From the NCBI GenBank assembly GCA_009746045.1, contig RPFO01002024.1, forward strand, positions 1 to 53,696: a stretch of 53,696 nt of DNA, in the 5' to 3' direction. The DNA is from Mesostigma viride (Eukaryota > Streptophyta > Mesostigmatophyceae > Mesostigmatales > Mesostigmataceae). Numbering within the stretch: the first letter of the stretch is position 1; every line of letters begins with the position of its first letter. Below, piece by piece: positions 10,348-19,420 of the stretch. The position numbers and the translations under genes are program-made. The notes beneath the pieces were generated by a model. That model was not told the origin of the DNA. It did not search any database and saw only the letters and a program-made list of their open reading frames with translations.

Positions 10348-11516
10348 ATGTCCGTGCGCGTGGACGCCGTCAGCAACCTCGTCAGCGTGTCGGACGTCTT
10401 GTATCACCTGCTGGGTCTCACCAACGTGGATGACGTGTCGTCCCTCCAGGGGATGAAGCAGTTCCTTCCGTGGTGCGCCCCGGTCAAAAGGTCAGACGGG
10501 CGCGACGATTACATGGCGGACGTGGTCGTGATGTCTTGCATCCTTCGCGGCATGACCGTGACGGGCGCGTCCAAACGCCTGGCGTGCGCGCAGGCCGTCG
10601 CGGCCCTGTTGCGTCAGTCTTCTCTCATCCCGAAATCCGTGTTCGGGGTCGACTTGAACGGCAATCCTCACGAGGGACGCTTTTCGGACCTCGTGGTGGC
10701 TCCTCTCCCCAAGGGTGTGATGTCTGCGAGCCAATTGACGCGCCTCAACAACCCCGTGTTCGCGTCCCTGACGGCGCGGAGGTTCGCGTCGCAAGAGATG
10801 AAAAGGGCGAAGGTGCCCGACGACGTCCGCCTCCGTTTTCGCGACCAGATGAAGGAGATGGCCGGCATCCGCGAAAACGGGACGACCAAGACCGGTTGCG
10901 ATCCCGGGTGGGAGTTGATGCTGCTCGTCGACCAATCGGTCGGGATGTCTCTCCGCATGTTCGGCCAGGCGAATTCGACCCTCGTCCTCCACTCCGTGTC
11001 GACCCAGTTCGAGACCGTGAAGGACTTCCCGATCCACTTCGCCCCGGAGAACCGTCTTTTCGACGTCGAGTGGATCGCGCAGGTGCACGACGACGCGCAC
11101 TACGTCGCCACGGGGATGTCGAAGGAGCGATTCCGGCAAATCCAGACGAACCTTCGCGAAGGGGAGGACGAGAAGCACGCGTACCACCCCCACACGTTGT
11201 CCCTGTTCGATTACATCCGCTGGGTCCTGTTCGCGATCGAGGACCACCACTCTTCGCGCCCCGACCTCGTGGCGGCCGCCGCGACTCGGTTCGGGCACAT
11301 CGCCGCCCGCTTCGGTTCGCAGATCTTGTCGCGCCAAGTCGCGAGTCGACACGACATCGAACGACGGGTGCGCGCGGAGTCGTACGAACGGTTGGGGTTC
11401 CTCCACGAGAAGGGGGGGCTCAGTTGCAAGTGGTGGTCGAGGACGACTCGGACGAACGCAGCGGGGAAGAGGACGAGGACGACTCCTGGACGGACGGGAT
11501 CCCGTTCCCGCCCTGA
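10348..11516 (+). CDS. Unknown viral protein, frame-interrupted near its 3' end
   Basis: From the ATG at 10348 the frame reads about 357 residues of well-behaved protein. At a run of seven G (11412-11418) it enters a basic, unnatural tail ending at 11541. In the +2-shifted frame the sequence continues instead as a strongly acidic C-terminus (Asp/Glu/Ser-rich, ending GIPFPP) with a stop at 11514-11516. One missing G in the run would explain this. The protein has mixed alpha/beta character and no motif I recognise. It sits between the fibre genes and a second unknown gene on the same strand. Confidence 0.6.
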
Positions 11517-11552
11517 GCGATCCATTTTTTTTGTGAAGTAGGTAGTACCGGT

Positions 11553-12152
11553 ATGGAAACGGCGTCGCTAAGCCGCGGTTGGACGATTCTCCCTGGCAAG
11601 TGCACGTGCCCGACCCCTTCCGCGAAGAGGGGGTGGTCGATGGTGATGTCGTCCGCGAAACCGGACCTGTGGGACCGAAAAGTCTACATCGTGAGCAAGG
11701 ACAGGCCGGGCGCGGCGGTCTTGGCCGTGCACGACATCGAGTTGGATCGCGAGAGCCGGATCTTGCGGCCCGTGACAAACATCGTCGGATTTTACGACAA
11801 ACGGCTCGCGAACCTCACGAAGAGGATGGCAGCGGAGGATTGGAACAAGGGCGAGGAGGCCAAATGGGTGTTGGACGACGACCACGTCGACGAATTCTTG
11901 TGCGCGCGGATGGAAGAGTTCCTCGCGTCCGACGCGTGTCGCGTCGACGACGACGAAGGTGGCGAGGGGCGGGCGGATTTCGCCGTGCGCAATATGACCT
12001 TCAACGATCTGCAGAAGTGGACGGGGATGGCCGGGATGGTGTTGCGTATGGTGGAGACAGTGGACGCCGACCGAGTGGTCGTCACCTCCCACTACCCCCG
12101 CGAAGACACGATGTTTTATGTTCCGTACTTGGGCGTTTGCTTGAGTCTGTAA
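11553..12152 (+). CDS. Unknown viral protein (about 160-199 residues)
   Basis: Open from ATG 11553 to a stop at 12150-12152. From about residue 37 onward (DLWDRKVYIV and after) it reads as a normal folded protein. The first ~35 residues are atypical (Cys/Pro/Arg-rich), while a neighbouring frame from 11579 gives a more protein-like N-terminus. Either the true start is the inner ATG near 11640, or a one-base error near 11640-11670 separates two halves. A T8 run at 11524-11531 and TA-rich bases before 11553 look like the promoter. No family is recognised. Confidence 0.5.
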   Translation: METASLSRGWTILPGKCTCPTPSAKRGWSMVMSSAKPDLWDRKVYIVSKDRPGAAVLAVHDIELDRESRILRPVTNIVGFYDKRLANLTKRMAAEDWNKGEEAKWVLDDDHVDEFLCARMEEFLASDACRVDDDEGGEGRADFAVRNMTFNDLQKWTGMAGMVLRMVETVDADRVVVTSHYPREDTMFYVPYLGVCLSL

Positions 12153-12164
12153 TAATATGAAACT

Positions 12165-12686
12165 TTATTCATCATTCGTGAAATGCACAATGCGCTCTTT
12201 CGTCGCTTGCTTTCGAACGCCCGCGTCGCGGGGTTTGTAGAACCGGTATTGGAACCACAAGAACACGAGGGACGCGACCCCGAACGCCGCAAACCCCATG
12301 AGGGATTTGTGGGGTTGCAACGTCATGATCCCGTCCGTCGAGTATCCGTAGAAATCGAAAAACTTCGCGGTACTGACGGCGAATAGGACCCCGGCCGCGA
12401 CCTGTCCCAGCGTCCACGCGTGACAAGGGCGGTCTCGGCGCGCGGGGCGGATCGCGGTTCGGTACTGTCCGTACAACAGTCCGAACGACACGATCAGGAA
12501 AAACGAGTAGGCGACCAGTTTAGGGTGGCTGTACCGCCACGTTACGCCGTCCGTATTCGTCATCACGGACGACTTGAACAGGAGTCGATAAAGGGACCAG
12601 CTCTCGACTCGCATCCTCGCGTCCGCGTCGGACGAGGCGGTCGGTCTCGGTTTCGGCACGAATTCGACGGGTGCGGGGGTCGACAT
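12165..12686 (-). CDS. Multi-pass membrane protein of unknown function
   Basis: A 173-residue protein with a Pro-rich N-terminus. It has three likely membrane segments: around residues 57-75 (LVAYSFFLIVSFGLLYG), about 92-112 (the TLGQVAAGVLFAVSTAKFF region) and about 128-148 (SLMGFAAFGVASLVFLWFQ), followed by a basic tail. It converges with the preceding plus-strand gene across a 12-bp AT-rich gap. It is probably a component of the internal virion membrane, which many viruses of this phylum carry; that role is inferred. Confidence 0.65.
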   Translation of the reverse strand: MSTPAPVEFVPKPRPTASSDADARMRVESWSLYRLLFKSSVMTNTDGVTWRYSHPKLVAYSFFLIVSFGLLYGQYRTAIRPARRDRPCHAWTLGQVAAGVLFAVSTAKFFDFYGYSTDGIMTLQPHKSLMGFAAFGVASLVFLWFQYRFYKPRDAGVRKQATKERIVHFTNDE

Positions 12687-12719
12687 CTCGCCGTGATCCT
12701 AGTAGTCGCAGACACAATT

Positions 12720-13157
12720 TTACGAGTCCTCCTTCGCGTTCTTGCCGGACGGATTGTTCCCCAAGAGATACTTGAGCGCGAAATCCCCCGCGGTCCACCC
12801 GTTGGTCGCGAGGACGTGACCGGACGTCGCTCCCGGACCGAGTCGCCGGATCTCGTTGAGACACTTGCGCACGTCCCCGACGGACATATCCGGGATCGAG
12901 GCGCTCATAAAGGACGACTTCTTGGACTTCTTGCCCTTCTCCGGCGGGTCGGCGGGCTCGCCGGCGATCGGGGCGGGGACCTCGGTGGGCGGCGTCGCCT
13001 CGGTCGGCGGTACATCCGGCGCCGACGCGGGCTCCGGCGCGGGGACGGGCGGGGGCGCGGGTTCCGCCGCCTCGGGCGCCGGCCTCTTTTTGGAGGCGCG
13101 GCTCGAGGGCTTGAACTTCGCGGGGGCGGAGGCGGAGGAGTCCTGAGAGCTCGACAT
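12720..13157 (-). CDS. Pro/Ala-rich protein with a small C-terminal domain
   Basis: A 145-residue protein. Residues 1-75 are low-complexity Ser/Lys then Pro/Ala/Glu. A Lys-rich patch (KGKKSKKSSF) follows, then a ~55-residue helical C-terminal region beginning near VGDVRKCLNEIRRLG. The frame remains open far upstream across the VLTF3 gene, but the ATG at 13155-13157 gives divergent arrangement with VLTF3 and a short AT-rich shared promoter. Function unknown. Confidence 0.6.
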   Translation of the reverse strand: MSSSQDSSASAPAKFKPSSRASKKRPAPEAAEPAPPPVPAPEPASAPDVPPTEATPPTEVPAPIAGEPADPPEKGKKSKKSSFMSASIPDMSVGDVRKCLNEIRRLGPGATSGHVLATNGWTAGDFALKYLLGNNPSGKNAKEDS

Positions 13158-13176
13158 TTTGATAAGGTCCGAGCCA

Positions 13177-13189
13177 TTTTTTTTTCTCG
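13177..13189 (+). promoter_or_regulatory. T-tract plus CTCG promoter-like element before VLTF3
   Basis: Nine T followed by CTCG, ending 13 bp before the VLTF3 start. The same arrangement (T7 then CTCG) lies before MCP2 at 19387-19397, and on the minus strand before the genes starting at 31049 and 32310. Confidence 0.4.
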
Positions 13190-13202
13190 CCAGAACGCGC
13201 GG

Positions 13203-14303
13203 ATGGAAGAGCCGGCCGTCAAGTCCGTCGCGTCGAAGAAGACGACCGTCGAGGCGAAGTTCAAGGAGTGCATGGACTACTTCGAGTCGCGCGGCGAGTC
13301 GTCCTCGGAAAACTGCATCCAGTTCATGTTGGAGGCCAGTCCGATCTACCTGAGGTACACGGCGGCCTTGGAGGCGGAACGGTGCAAGAAGAAGCGCAAG
13401 TATTCCAAGAACGACATCGTCGCCACTCCCATCGGCGACGGGTGGGTGACCGTCAAGACGAAAGGCAAGGAGAGCACGATGCCGGCGAAGGAGGCGGTCG
13501 AGCGCGGGTATCGCATCGGAGAGGACCCGACCGCGAAAAAGGAGATGCGAGGGCGACTCTACGACGAGTTCATGGCGGCGTTGCGGCGGATGCCTTTCAT
13601 CCCGGACCACATCCTCGGGCAGGAGCAGACTCTCGCGCACTACCAGATCCCGTACGGGTTCTGTCCGGAGTGCAACGTGAACATGATCGAGGACGCGGCG
13701 AGGGCGGACCTGATGTGCACCAAGTGCGCGATGACCATGCCGGCGACGAACGACGGGATCGAGGCGTGTCCCTACGGCACGTCCGTCAACACGGCGGACT
13801 ATTGCTACAAACGGATCAATCATTTGAACGAGTGCATCGCGCAATTCCACGCGCGAGAGCGGTCGATGATCCCCGACGACGTGGTCGCGGCCGTCGAAAA
13901 GGAGTTCAAGAAGATGCGCGTGGTCGACCGCGAGAGCATCAACCCCAAGAACGTGCGGAAGATCCTGCGCAAACTGCGCATGCCGCGCTACTTCGAACAC
14001 TCTGTCCAGATCACGCACATCCTCAACGGCACGCCGCCGCCCACCATGACGCTAGAACAAGAAGAGAGGTTGAGGAACATGTTTCGATCGATTCAGAAGC
14101 CGTTCGAGGACATATGTCCGAAGAACCGGAAAAACTTTTTGAATTATTCGTATACGCTACACAAGATGTGTCAGTTGCAGGGGTATGACGAGTTCTTAGA
14201 TCATTTTCCGCTCCTCAAGAGCAAGGAAAAACTGTGGGGACAAGACGTCATGTGGAAAGGGATTTGCGCCAAGTTGAACTGGCAGTTCATCCCGTCCACC
14301 TGA
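13203..14303 (+). CDS. VLTF3: Poxvirus VLTF3-like late transcription factor
   Basis: A 366-residue protein matching the viral late transcription factor 3 (A1L/VLTF3) family, a hallmark of Nucleocytoviricota that drives late, mainly structural, gene expression. The diagnostic zinc ribbon is clear: CPEC at about residues 157-160 and CTKC about 17 residues later. It is followed by the family's helical C-terminal half, with the characteristic conserved region around RINHLNECIAQF and the C-terminal part (FEDICPKNRKNFLNYSY). The start at 13203 is favoured by the T-tract promoter element 13 bp upstream. It converges with PCNA with one base between the stops. Confidence 0.92.
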   Translation: MEEPAVKSVASKKTTVEAKFKECMDYFESRGESSSENCIQFMLEASPIYLRYTAALEAERCKKKRKYSKNDIVATPIGDGWVTVKTKGKESTMPAKEAVERGYRIGEDPTAKKEMRGRLYDEFMAALRRMPFIPDHILGQEQTLAHYQIPYGFCPECNVNMIEDAARADLMCTKCAMTMPATNDGIEACPYGTSVNTADYCYKRINHLNECIAQFHARERSMIPDDVVAAVEKEFKKMRVVDRESINPKNVRKILRKLRMPRYFEHSVQITHILNGTPPPTMTLEQEERLRNMFRSIQKPFEDICPKNRKNFLNYSYTLHKMCQLQGYDEFLDHFPLLKSKEKLWGQDVMWKGICAKLNWQFIPST

Positions 14304-14304
14304 T

Positions 14305-15111
14305 CTAGTCCTCCATCTCCTCGGTCGCGGACTCCTGGTTGTCCGCGCCGTCCACTTGGGGCGCCAATACGAACATGAGCGTTCCCAGGTCGCCGATCTT
14401 GTACTTGACGATCATGGGATATTGAGGCATAATAAAGATGTCCACGCTGTTGCAAAGTCCCGCCGCCTTCGAGAAGGTGCACAGGTACCGCAGGGAAAAG
14501 TGCTCGTCGATGTTCTCCTTCTCGCCTATGACCACCTTCATGTCCGGGTGTTCCTTCCCGATCTCGAGCGTGCAATTGCCGATGTCCCCCTCGCAACTCA
14601 GCGTGATGTTGTCTCCCGCGCACTGGAACCGGACGCGATCCGATACGATGGCCAGGTCGCGGCAGATCTTCTGGAACTCGGAGCTGACCATCGTGATGCA
14701 GGTCATGTACTCCTTTTCCGGGATCTCGATCAGATCCTCGTCGATGTCCATCAGCTTCATCGTGTAGCTCCATTTGGTGTTCTTCACGCGGTTGGTGATC
14801 GTGATGTCCATGACGTCCAACGCCTCGTCCCGCAACCGCAGTTCCATCTCGTCGTTGACGGACACGTTCTTGATCAGTTTGAACAGGTTCACGAGGCTAA
14901 TCCCGACCGTGTACTGCTTGTTGCACCGGTACTCCTCGATCTTGTCCGCGTCCATGAACGCGTGGAAGAGGGCGCAATGCGACATGTCGAACGACACGAT
15001 GCGCACGCCCGATTGGTCGAAGAACACGTTGACATCGTTCGTGAGCTCCTTCAGCGACTCCACCAACAATTTGATCGAGGACCCTTGGACCGTACGGAAC
15101 TCCATCGTCAC
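14305..15111 (-). CDS. PCNA: Proliferating cell nuclear antigen (sliding clamp)
   Basis: A 268-residue protein of the usual PCNA length (about 260). The N-terminal domain carries the conserved GVRIVSFDMSHCALFHAF segment; the centre has the interdomain connecting region around IPEKEYM; the C-terminal domain ends with the conserved segment near MPQYPMIVKYKIGDLGTL and a short acidic tail. It would form the trimeric DNA clamp that tethers polymerase during viral replication and can also serve late transcription. The frame offers two start codons two residues apart (MTMEF or MEF). It is tail-to-tail with VLTF3. Confidence 0.93.
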   Translation of the reverse strand: MTMEFRTVQGSSIKLLVESLKELTNDVNVFFDQSGVRIVSFDMSHCALFHAFMDADKIEEYRCNKQYTVGISLVNLFKLIKNVSVNDEMELRLRDEALDVMDITITNRVKNTKWSYTMKLMDIDEDLIEIPEKEYMTCITMVSSEFQKICRDLAIVSDRVRFQCAGDNITLSCEGDIGNCTLEIGKEHPDMKVVIGEKENIDEHFSLRYLCTFSKAAGLCNSVDIFIMPQYPMIVKYKIGDLGTLMFVLAPQVDGADNQESATEEMED

Positions 15112-15133
15112 GGTTCTCGCGCCACCTTTTTCT

Positions 15134-15379
15134 TCACGAGGCGAACGAACCCAGGTACGTGTATCCGACGAAGGCGGGGTCCGCGTCCGCCGCGATGGGA
15201 TCGGTGCCCCCCCGCTCCAAGAAGTACACGAACCTCCTCCCCTGATATCCCACCGAGTATATCCTGTGGTTTCCGATGTCGAACGGGTTCAGCCGCGACA
15301 GCGTCTCCCCCGTGGAGTCAAAACGCACGAACTTTTGCACGCGCACGATGGTGGCATCCACGACCTTCTCGGAGCTCAT
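15134..15379 (-). CDS. Small unknown protein (81 residues)
   Basis: A short ORF starting at 15377-15379, 22 bp upstream of PCNA on the same strand, with normal composition and a beta-rich look (alternating Val/Phe/Tyr strands). It is divergent from the gene at 15457, with a 77-bp AT-rich gap holding an inverted repeat. No family is recognised. It is kept as real because of its position in a tightly packed array and the lack of a competing frame. Confidence 0.5.
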   Translation of the reverse strand: MSSEKVVDATIVRVQKFVRFDSTGETLSRLNPFDIGNHRIYSVGYQGRRFVYFLERGGTDPIAADADPAFVGYTYLGSFAS

Positions 15380-15419
15380 TTATTCTATACCACTCGACAA
15401 GTTTTCGCGCGTTTCGCGC

Positions 15420-15438
15420 GAACGGTTTTTTACCGTTC
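15420..15438. promoter_or_regulatory. Perfect hairpin in a divergent promoter gap
   Basis: GAACGGT and ACCGTTC form a 7-bp perfect inverted repeat around a TTTTT loop. It is directly preceded by the self-complementary CGCGCG-TTT-CGCGCG stretch. It lies 19 bp before the ATG at 15457 and between two divergent genes, so a regulatory role is more likely than termination. Confidence 0.35.
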
Positions 15439-15456
15439 ATCCTTTTGATCGTAGGG

Positions 15457-15824
15457 ATGGAGTTTCTCGCCGCCGTGTCGACACGTCAGAACAAGAAGAT
15501 CTCGGACGACACGGACCTCTTGAGTCTGCTGGCCTGGGGTGTCGAGCAGGGATGGTCCGTGTCGATGAACAGGGACGGAGACATCGTGTTCGACAAGGGC
15601 GACGATGAGGCGGGGTGCGAAGACGACACGGCCGATGCCCCCCGTCCGTGTTGCCCCGTTTCGTCGGCGGATGCGAGCGAGAGTCGCGGGTCGAGGAGTC
15701 GGACGAGGAACCGGAGGAGAAGCGGGACAGGAAGCGGCGACGGACGGTGTTCGAGTCGAAGGAGCGCATCCCGTTGGACAACGGGAAGAGGCTCAAACTG
15801 TCCATCCGCGTCACCGATGATTAA
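15457..15824 (+). CDS. Unknown protein with a basic C-terminus, frame-interrupted
   Basis: ATG 15457 opens about 60 residues of ordinary protein. At a C6 run (15638-15643) the frame goes into a Ser/Arg-rich nonsense tail. The neighbouring frame carries a convincing continuation with an acidic patch, a lysine/arginine cluster (EKRDRKRRR, resembling a nuclear localisation signal) and a stop at 15822-15824. One missing C would join them. Function unknown; the basic cluster suggests nucleic-acid binding or nuclear entry. Confidence 0.5.
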
Positions 15825-15851
15825 TGTCTCGGAGATGTATAATAGAGGCCC

Positions 15852-17714
15852 ATGTCGAGCGGGAACATGATCGCGGTGCCGAAAGAGTTGATCGAGCGCA
15901 TCATGCGAGCCTTTCCGGACCCCGCCGTCACCAAGGCGGACATGCTGACCCCGACGAACGACCCCGACACCATCGTGAGGGAGACGTTCGACAGAAACAT
16001 TCTCCCCTTGTACTCGCGAAAAGGCGGGAACCCGTTTTTCGATAAGCAAGGACACGTGGCCGAGCCGGGCGATACGTGGAAATCGATCGCGGCGAAGTAC
16101 GGCGTCTCCGCGGACGACCTCGTCATCGCGAACCCGCACATCCCCCCGCTCACGCTCTCTCCCGGTAACTTTGTGCTGGTCCCGAAGAAGTACGGCTTCA
16201 ACGAGTTCATCGAGGGGATCATCCACCCGGACACGAACATGAACCTGCAGTACGACGGGGACGCGGCTCCCACGGCGGAGGAGGATAGGGACCCCCCGAA
16301 AATGCCGCCGCCCAAGACCGAGCCGTCCGGCCCGTACAATCTCGGGGATGTAGCACGTTATATTTTTCGGAGAGGGGCTCCAGCGGCACCCCCGACGGAA
16401 CCGACCGCGCCTCCGGGATATATGGGGCGGGCCTTGCAGTGGGTCAGCGAGATCCCTGTGAAAAAGGCGGCACTCGCGACAGTCGGAGGTATCACCGGGG
16501 GCCTCGTCGGAGGGGTATCCGGTGCCCTGTACGGAGGGTATCAAGGTGCGAAAGGCGATCACGGAAAGGTGATCGGCGTGGCGGCACCTCTGCTGGGAGA
16601 AGCGGTCGCGAAGGTCGGCAATTATTTCGCGCCCGAATGGATTCCCGCGGACGCGGCGGGGCTGGTGCGCGGCGTGCTCTCCAGACCGGAGGCGCAGATC
16701 ATGACAGGGGCGGGTGTGAACGCCATCCGGGCCGCCGCGAACGCGGAAGGCGGATTCGGGAACCGGCTCGGGGCCGCGGGGCTTTCCCTCGGAGCATCCC
16801 TCCTCCCCGGCGCGGCCGTCGCGTTCGCGGACTCGCAAGCGGGCGCATCCGCGGTGAAGACCATTCTCGACCAGTTCGGTCTCTCATCGGCCGTGGATCC
16901 CACATCCGTCCTCCAAATGATCAAGATGTTCGGCCCCGGAGCCTTGAGGTGGCTCTTCCCCCCGAACATCGACCCGAAGATCGCGGATAGCGCCATCGGA
17001 CAGATCGTCGACTCGCTCTACAGTTCCCATCTGTGGGGGCAGTATCTCCAGGGTCGACCGGGGGGACAACCACCGACAGACGGATCCCCACCCGGTGTGA
17101 GCCGACCCGGTGATCCGTACGCGCAGCTCGCGCTAGGCGGCGGAGATCCCTATGGCGGCGGGGATCCGTATGCCCACCTCGCACTCGGCACCGGTGGAGG
17201 TCCGTCTCCCCAGACAGCCTTCGCGCCTCCACCCCCGCCCAACATCGTCTCGCCTCCTCCGTACGGTTCGCAACCCATCACGGTCGACTGGTCTGGTGCA
17301 AGTTCGCAACCCGCGTCGACCGCATTGGTCGACCCCATGCAATACTACTACGCGCAGAACCAACCCATCGCGAACGACCACCTCGCACTCGGCTCCGGTG
17401 GAGGTCCGTCTCCCCAGACAGCCTTCGCGCCTCCACCCCCGCCCAACATCGTCTCGCCCACTCCTTACGGTTCGCAACCCATGACGATCGACTGGTCCGG
17501 TGCTTTTGCACAACCCGTGTCGACCGCGTTGGTCGACCCGAGGCAATACTACTATGCGCAGAACCGACCCGCGGACGTCATCCCCGCGTACGACCCATCG
17601 GCGTTTGCCCCATACAGCGCGTATCACTATCCCGGCTTCACCGCGGAGACCGACCCGTACGCGAACTTCGTCGCACCCAGGAAGGCTCCCGCGCACAGGG
17701 GGTATTTCGGTTAA
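15852..17714 (+). CDS. LysM-domain, glycine-rich virion-type protein
   Basis: A 620-residue protein. Residues about 67-112 match a LysM peptidoglycan/chitin-binding module (HVAEPGDTWKSIAAKYGVSA, then an IANPHI turn and a PGNFVLVP strand). Residues about 195-340 are unusually rich in Gly and Ala, with GxxxG-type patches typical of glycine zippers in membrane-inserting or pore-like proteins. Residues about 425-560 hold two near-identical ~65-residue Pro/Gly/Tyr-rich repeats (DNA 17155-17340 and 17383-17550). A TATA-like element (TGTATAATAG) lies just before the start. A cell-wall-binding and membrane-interacting entry protein is a reasonable guess; only the LysM call is well supported. Confidence 0.65.
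   Translation: MSSGNMIAVPKELIERIMRAFPDPAVTKADMLTPTNDPDTIVRETFDRNILPLYSRKGGNPFFDKQGHVAEPGDTWKSIAAKYGVSADDLVIANPHIPPLTLSPGNFVLVPKKYGFNEFIEGIIHPDTNMNLQYDGDAAPTAEEDRDPPKMPPPKTEPSGPYNLGDVARYIFRRGAPAAPPTEPTAPPGYMGRALQWVSEIPVKKAALATVGGITGGLVGGVSGALYGGYQGAKGDHGKVIGVAAPLLGEAVAKVGNYFAPEWIPADAAGLVRGVLSRPEAQIMTGAGVNAIRAAANAEGGFGNRLGAAGLSLGASLLPGAAVAFADSQAGASAVKTILDQFGLSSAVDPTSVLQMIKMFGPGALRWLFPPNIDPKIADSAIGQIVDSLYSSHLWGQYLQGRPGGQPPTDGSPPGVSRPGDPYAQLALGGGDPYGGGDPYAHLALGTGGGPSPQTAFAPPPPPNIVSPPPYGSQPITVDWSGASSQPASTALVDPMQYYYAQNQPIANDHLALGSGGGPSPQTAFAPPPPPNIVSPTPYGSQPMTIDWSGAFAQPVSTALVDPRQYYYAQNRPADVIPAYDPSAFAPYSAYHYPGFTAETDPYANFVAPRKAPAHRGYFG
17155..17550 (+). repeat. Two tandem coding repeats in the LysM gene
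   Basis: Two copies of a ~230-bp unit are nearly identical at the DNA level (for example the stretch encoding GGGPSPQTAFAPPPPP in both). They encode Pro/Tyr-rich repeats near the C-terminus. The near identity suggests recent duplication or ongoing homogenisation. Confidence 0.7.
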
Positions 17715-19356
17715 TTGAGGAACAATTTCCGCCCGTGGCCGTTGCTGACCTCGAAGATGTTCATGACCCGCGCGTACACGTGCACCCTTCCGTTCGACAT
17801 GACCGCGCCGTCCTTCAGTCCCGGGATCGCGCGGAACCAGAATTTGAGCGTCGCCCGATCCACCCTGCTGAGGTTCAGACTCCCCGTCGGCTGGTCGTCC
17901 TCCGGTCGCAGGGAAAACGGGATGAAATAGATCATCTCGAACGAGTTCTCGACCGGGATGCGCTTGTGGAATTCGGACGGCAGGAAGAAGTTGAACCACA
18001 ACGGGTCGCGAGGGGGGTTGTACAGGTCGCTAATGTTCAGGGTCACCGTCGCCCTGTCGAAAAACGCGTTGTCGATGTGCGTCATCTGTCTGCCGTACGT
18101 GCGCACGAAGTACGCCCCCTTATCCAACATGTCGTTGCGGGCGAAAGGACGGTTCCCCTCGAAGTTCCAATACTCCTCGTTCGCGTTCTTCTCGTCGCTC
18201 CCCTCGAGTCTCCGGTGGTCCGCGCGGAAGAAAAAGATCAGCTCCTTGCACGTCCCCGACACGCTGTCAAGCGGGAACTCCTTGACCAATTTGTCACGCC
18301 TCGTCAGCGGGAAGTCCAGGTGCTTCGTCTCCGTGAACAAGTACGTGTGCGTCCCCTGGGAGAACTGCTTCCGCTCGAACTCGTCGAGCAGCACGTACCG
18401 CGTCACGAGACGCAAGGCCTTGATCTCCCCGCCCATGTCCGACCTGTCGAGCGCCCTCCCCGTGTCCACCACGGCCGTGTGCACGTCGCCCGTGACACCG
18501 ACACGCTCTTCTTCCTCCACCGGTCCGGGTCCGTGGCCGGCGGCGAGCGGTACGGGATCTTCTCGAAGTAGTTCGTGTAGTCGTGGCGCAGAGGCTTGGC
18601 GTTCATCTTCAAGACCACCTCGACGTCGTGGTACTGCAGCGCCACGATGGGCAGCGCCGTCCCGTATTGCGTGTTGAAGAAGAAGCGCAAGGGGACGTAC
18701 ACGTGCTGGTCGTGGGACGTCCCGACGTTGTTGCGGCCGCCGTGTTCCGACGGGAGGCCGTGGATGACGCTCTCCTCCGTGTTGCGCGTGAGGTAGTCCC
18801 ACGTGTGCAAGAAGTCGCCCGTGTGGCTCTCGATCAGACTCCCTCCCACCCACAGCTCCACCGTGTTCGTCAGCACGTACCCGAGGTGGTCGATCCACGC
18901 CGGCTGGAACTTCTCGTGCGTGATCCCGTCGTAATCCGCGTCCGCGGTCAAGGGGTACTCCGACGCCTTGAACGCCGCGGTCACGCGCGTGTCCGTAACG
19001 TCCACGCCCGCGTTCGTCGGCGTGACGCCGTCCGCGGCGACCGAGTCACGCGGGACGTTCACCTGCGCGACGCCGTAATTCAGTTTCGTGATGTTGTAGT
19101 AGAGGTACATCTGCGTCACGAGGTCGCCCAACCGCGGCACCTTGAAACGCACCTCGCCGCCGTACACGGGAGGTACGTCGGGCAATATCTCGACGTCCGT
19201 CCAACTGAAGTTCGTGTGTCGGGCGTATACGGACTTGAAGAACGTTTTCTCCGGGTTGACGGTCAGGAACGCGTCGAACGCGCCCTTGCACGCCAACCAC
19301 GTCACGTGGGCCGTGATGTCTTGGGACGCCATACTAGTAGTACTAGGAGAAGACAT
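17711..19356 (-). CDS. Major capsid protein paralogue 1 (MCP1), frame-interrupted
   Basis: Double-jelly-roll NCLDV capsid protein, about 548 residues if continuous. The N-terminal hallmark is clear (TFFKSVYARHTNFSWTD), as is the first-domain strand VYVPLRFFFN and the second-domain entry LLDEFERKQFS. The frame breaks between about 18495 and 18530: the N-terminal part runs from 19356 to there, and the C-terminal part runs in another frame to 17711. One missing base would reconcile them. It is the most divergent of the four MCPs and lacks the GMGGKRFAS ending of MCP3 and MCP4. The start could be 19356 or the inner ATG at 19332. It is divergent from MCP2 with a 64-bp shared promoter gap. Confidence 0.88.
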
Positions 19357-19386
19357 ATTTTCCGGGGCCGGCGCGGGCGCGGCAAC

Positions 19387-19411
19387 TTTTTTTCTCGGAG
19401 AATGTGTATAC
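19387..19411 (+). promoter_or_regulatory. T7-CTCG tract plus TATAC core before MCP2
   Basis: T7 followed by CTCG (19387-19397), then TATAC at 19407-19411, 9 bp before the ATG at 19421. This is the fullest example of the two-part promoter pattern seen at several genes here. Confidence 0.45.
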
Positions 19412-19420
19412 GCGAACCCC

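Noticed and set aside
8865-10433. 522-codon plus-strand frame over the LamG-like gene
   Set aside because: Arg/His-rich shadow of the real frame starting at 8887.
10348-11516. KilA-N/MSV199-type DNA-binding domain
   Set aside because: The first ~40 residues faintly recall such domains, but no diagnostic motif can be read, so I leave the gene unnamed.
12720-14018. 432-codon minus-strand frame over VLTF3
   Set aside because: The part above 13157 is a shadow of the VLTF3 gene; only 12720-13157 is kept.
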